From: Sporosarcina sp.
GTDB lineage: Bacteria; Bacillota; Bacilli; Bacillales_A; Planococcaceae
DNA: 33,256 nt
Direction: 5' to 3'
Assembly: GCF_029257255.1 (NCBI RefSeq)
Contig: NZ_JARICI010000053.1
Location: forward strand, 1 to 33,256
Below the pieces are notes generated by a model. The model had not been told where the DNA came from. It saw nothing but the letters and a program-made list of their open reading frames with translations, and did no database searches. The position numbers and the translations under genes are program-made. This document shows positions 33,118-33,256 of the stretch, in pieces (the first letter of the stretch is position 1; every line of letters starts with the position of its first letter).

Positions 33118-33256
33118 TGACTTCCGTTCCAGGCGGACGCTTTCCGCGGGCATGGCTTGAGCCTCCTCGTCGCTACGCTCCTGCGGGGTCTCAAGGCTCA
33201 TGCTCATAACGCTTCGCTTTTACTCGCAAAAGTAATTGCTATTCCCGCAGGAGTCG
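33118..33256. repeat. palindromic intergenic repeat of Bacillales type (partial)
   Basis: The sequence starting TTGACTTCCGTTCCAGGCGG (33118) and passing through CTTTCCGCGGGC, GAGCCTCCTCG and CTGCGGGGTCTC to CCCGCAGGAGTCG is a repeat I recognise from many Bacillales intergenic regions. GCATGGCTTGAG and CTCAAGGCTCATGC pair internally. The expected right arm complementary to TTGACTTCCGTTCCAGGCGG would lie beyond the window end. It carries no ORF, and its function is unknown. Confidence 0.75.

Overview
The window looks like chromosomal backbone DNA from a low-to-mid-GC Gram-positive member of the Bacillales. A Planococcaceae relative such as Sporosarcina is my best guess. This rests on strong GGAGG-type ribosome binding sites, frequent TTG starts, a leuS T-box, a CcpA-type cre site, and many genes whose closest relatives I recognise are in the Bacillus subtilis 'yt' region (ytnP, trmB, ytzE, murJ/ytgP, ytfP, leuS, mnmL/ytqA, mnmM/ytqB, ytkP and ytlACD-like genes). 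The genus is an inference; no rRNA or tRNA gene is present to test it.

Layout. Bases 1-332 hold about 2.6 copies of a 126-bp tandem repeat, each copy able to fold as a long hairpin. They are followed by a small PepSY-like exported protein on the plus strand (471-785). A minus-strand run (4304 down to 849) encodes D-amino acid aminotransferase, a degenerate NERD-like protein, the tRNA m7G46 methyltransferase TrmB and a YtnP-type lactonase. A small DeoR-type HTH protein (4620-4841) faces the murJ-rsuA operon. Divergent from murJ is the flavoprotein ytfP. leuS (minus, with a Leu CUC T-box leader) is divergent from mnmL-mnmM, a tRNA wobble-uridine modification pair.

The middle holds an SDR dehydrogenase preceded by an unreported 44-residue membrane peptide gene. 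Next comes a four-gene minus-strand block: DUF485 protein and ActP (acetate/cation symporter), then a cNMP-CBS-DUF294 nucleotidyltransferase-like protein and a DnaQ-like exonuclease. A cre site lies upstream of the DUF485-actP pair, and a GntR/FCD regulator is divergent from it. brnQ follows.

The right part holds sir2-sbcD-sbcC (deacylase plus Mre11/Rad50-type nuclease), a YtlC-YtlD-YtlA-type ABC importer for a sulfonate-like solute, a cysteine synthase family gene, and two drug-efflux MFS transporters (YttB-like and Fsr-like). The window ends inside a second, different palindromic intergenic repeat (33118-33256).

Nearly all genes are intact and conventional, and I see no phage, transposase, CRISPR array or defence island. 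The less-explained items are the hairpin repeats with co-varying arms, the ActP-associated DUF294/exonuclease pair, the tiny membrane peptide, the degenerate NERD protein, and two transcription terminators that double as the 3' coding end of a gene. I did not find strong evidence for a wholly new multi-gene system.
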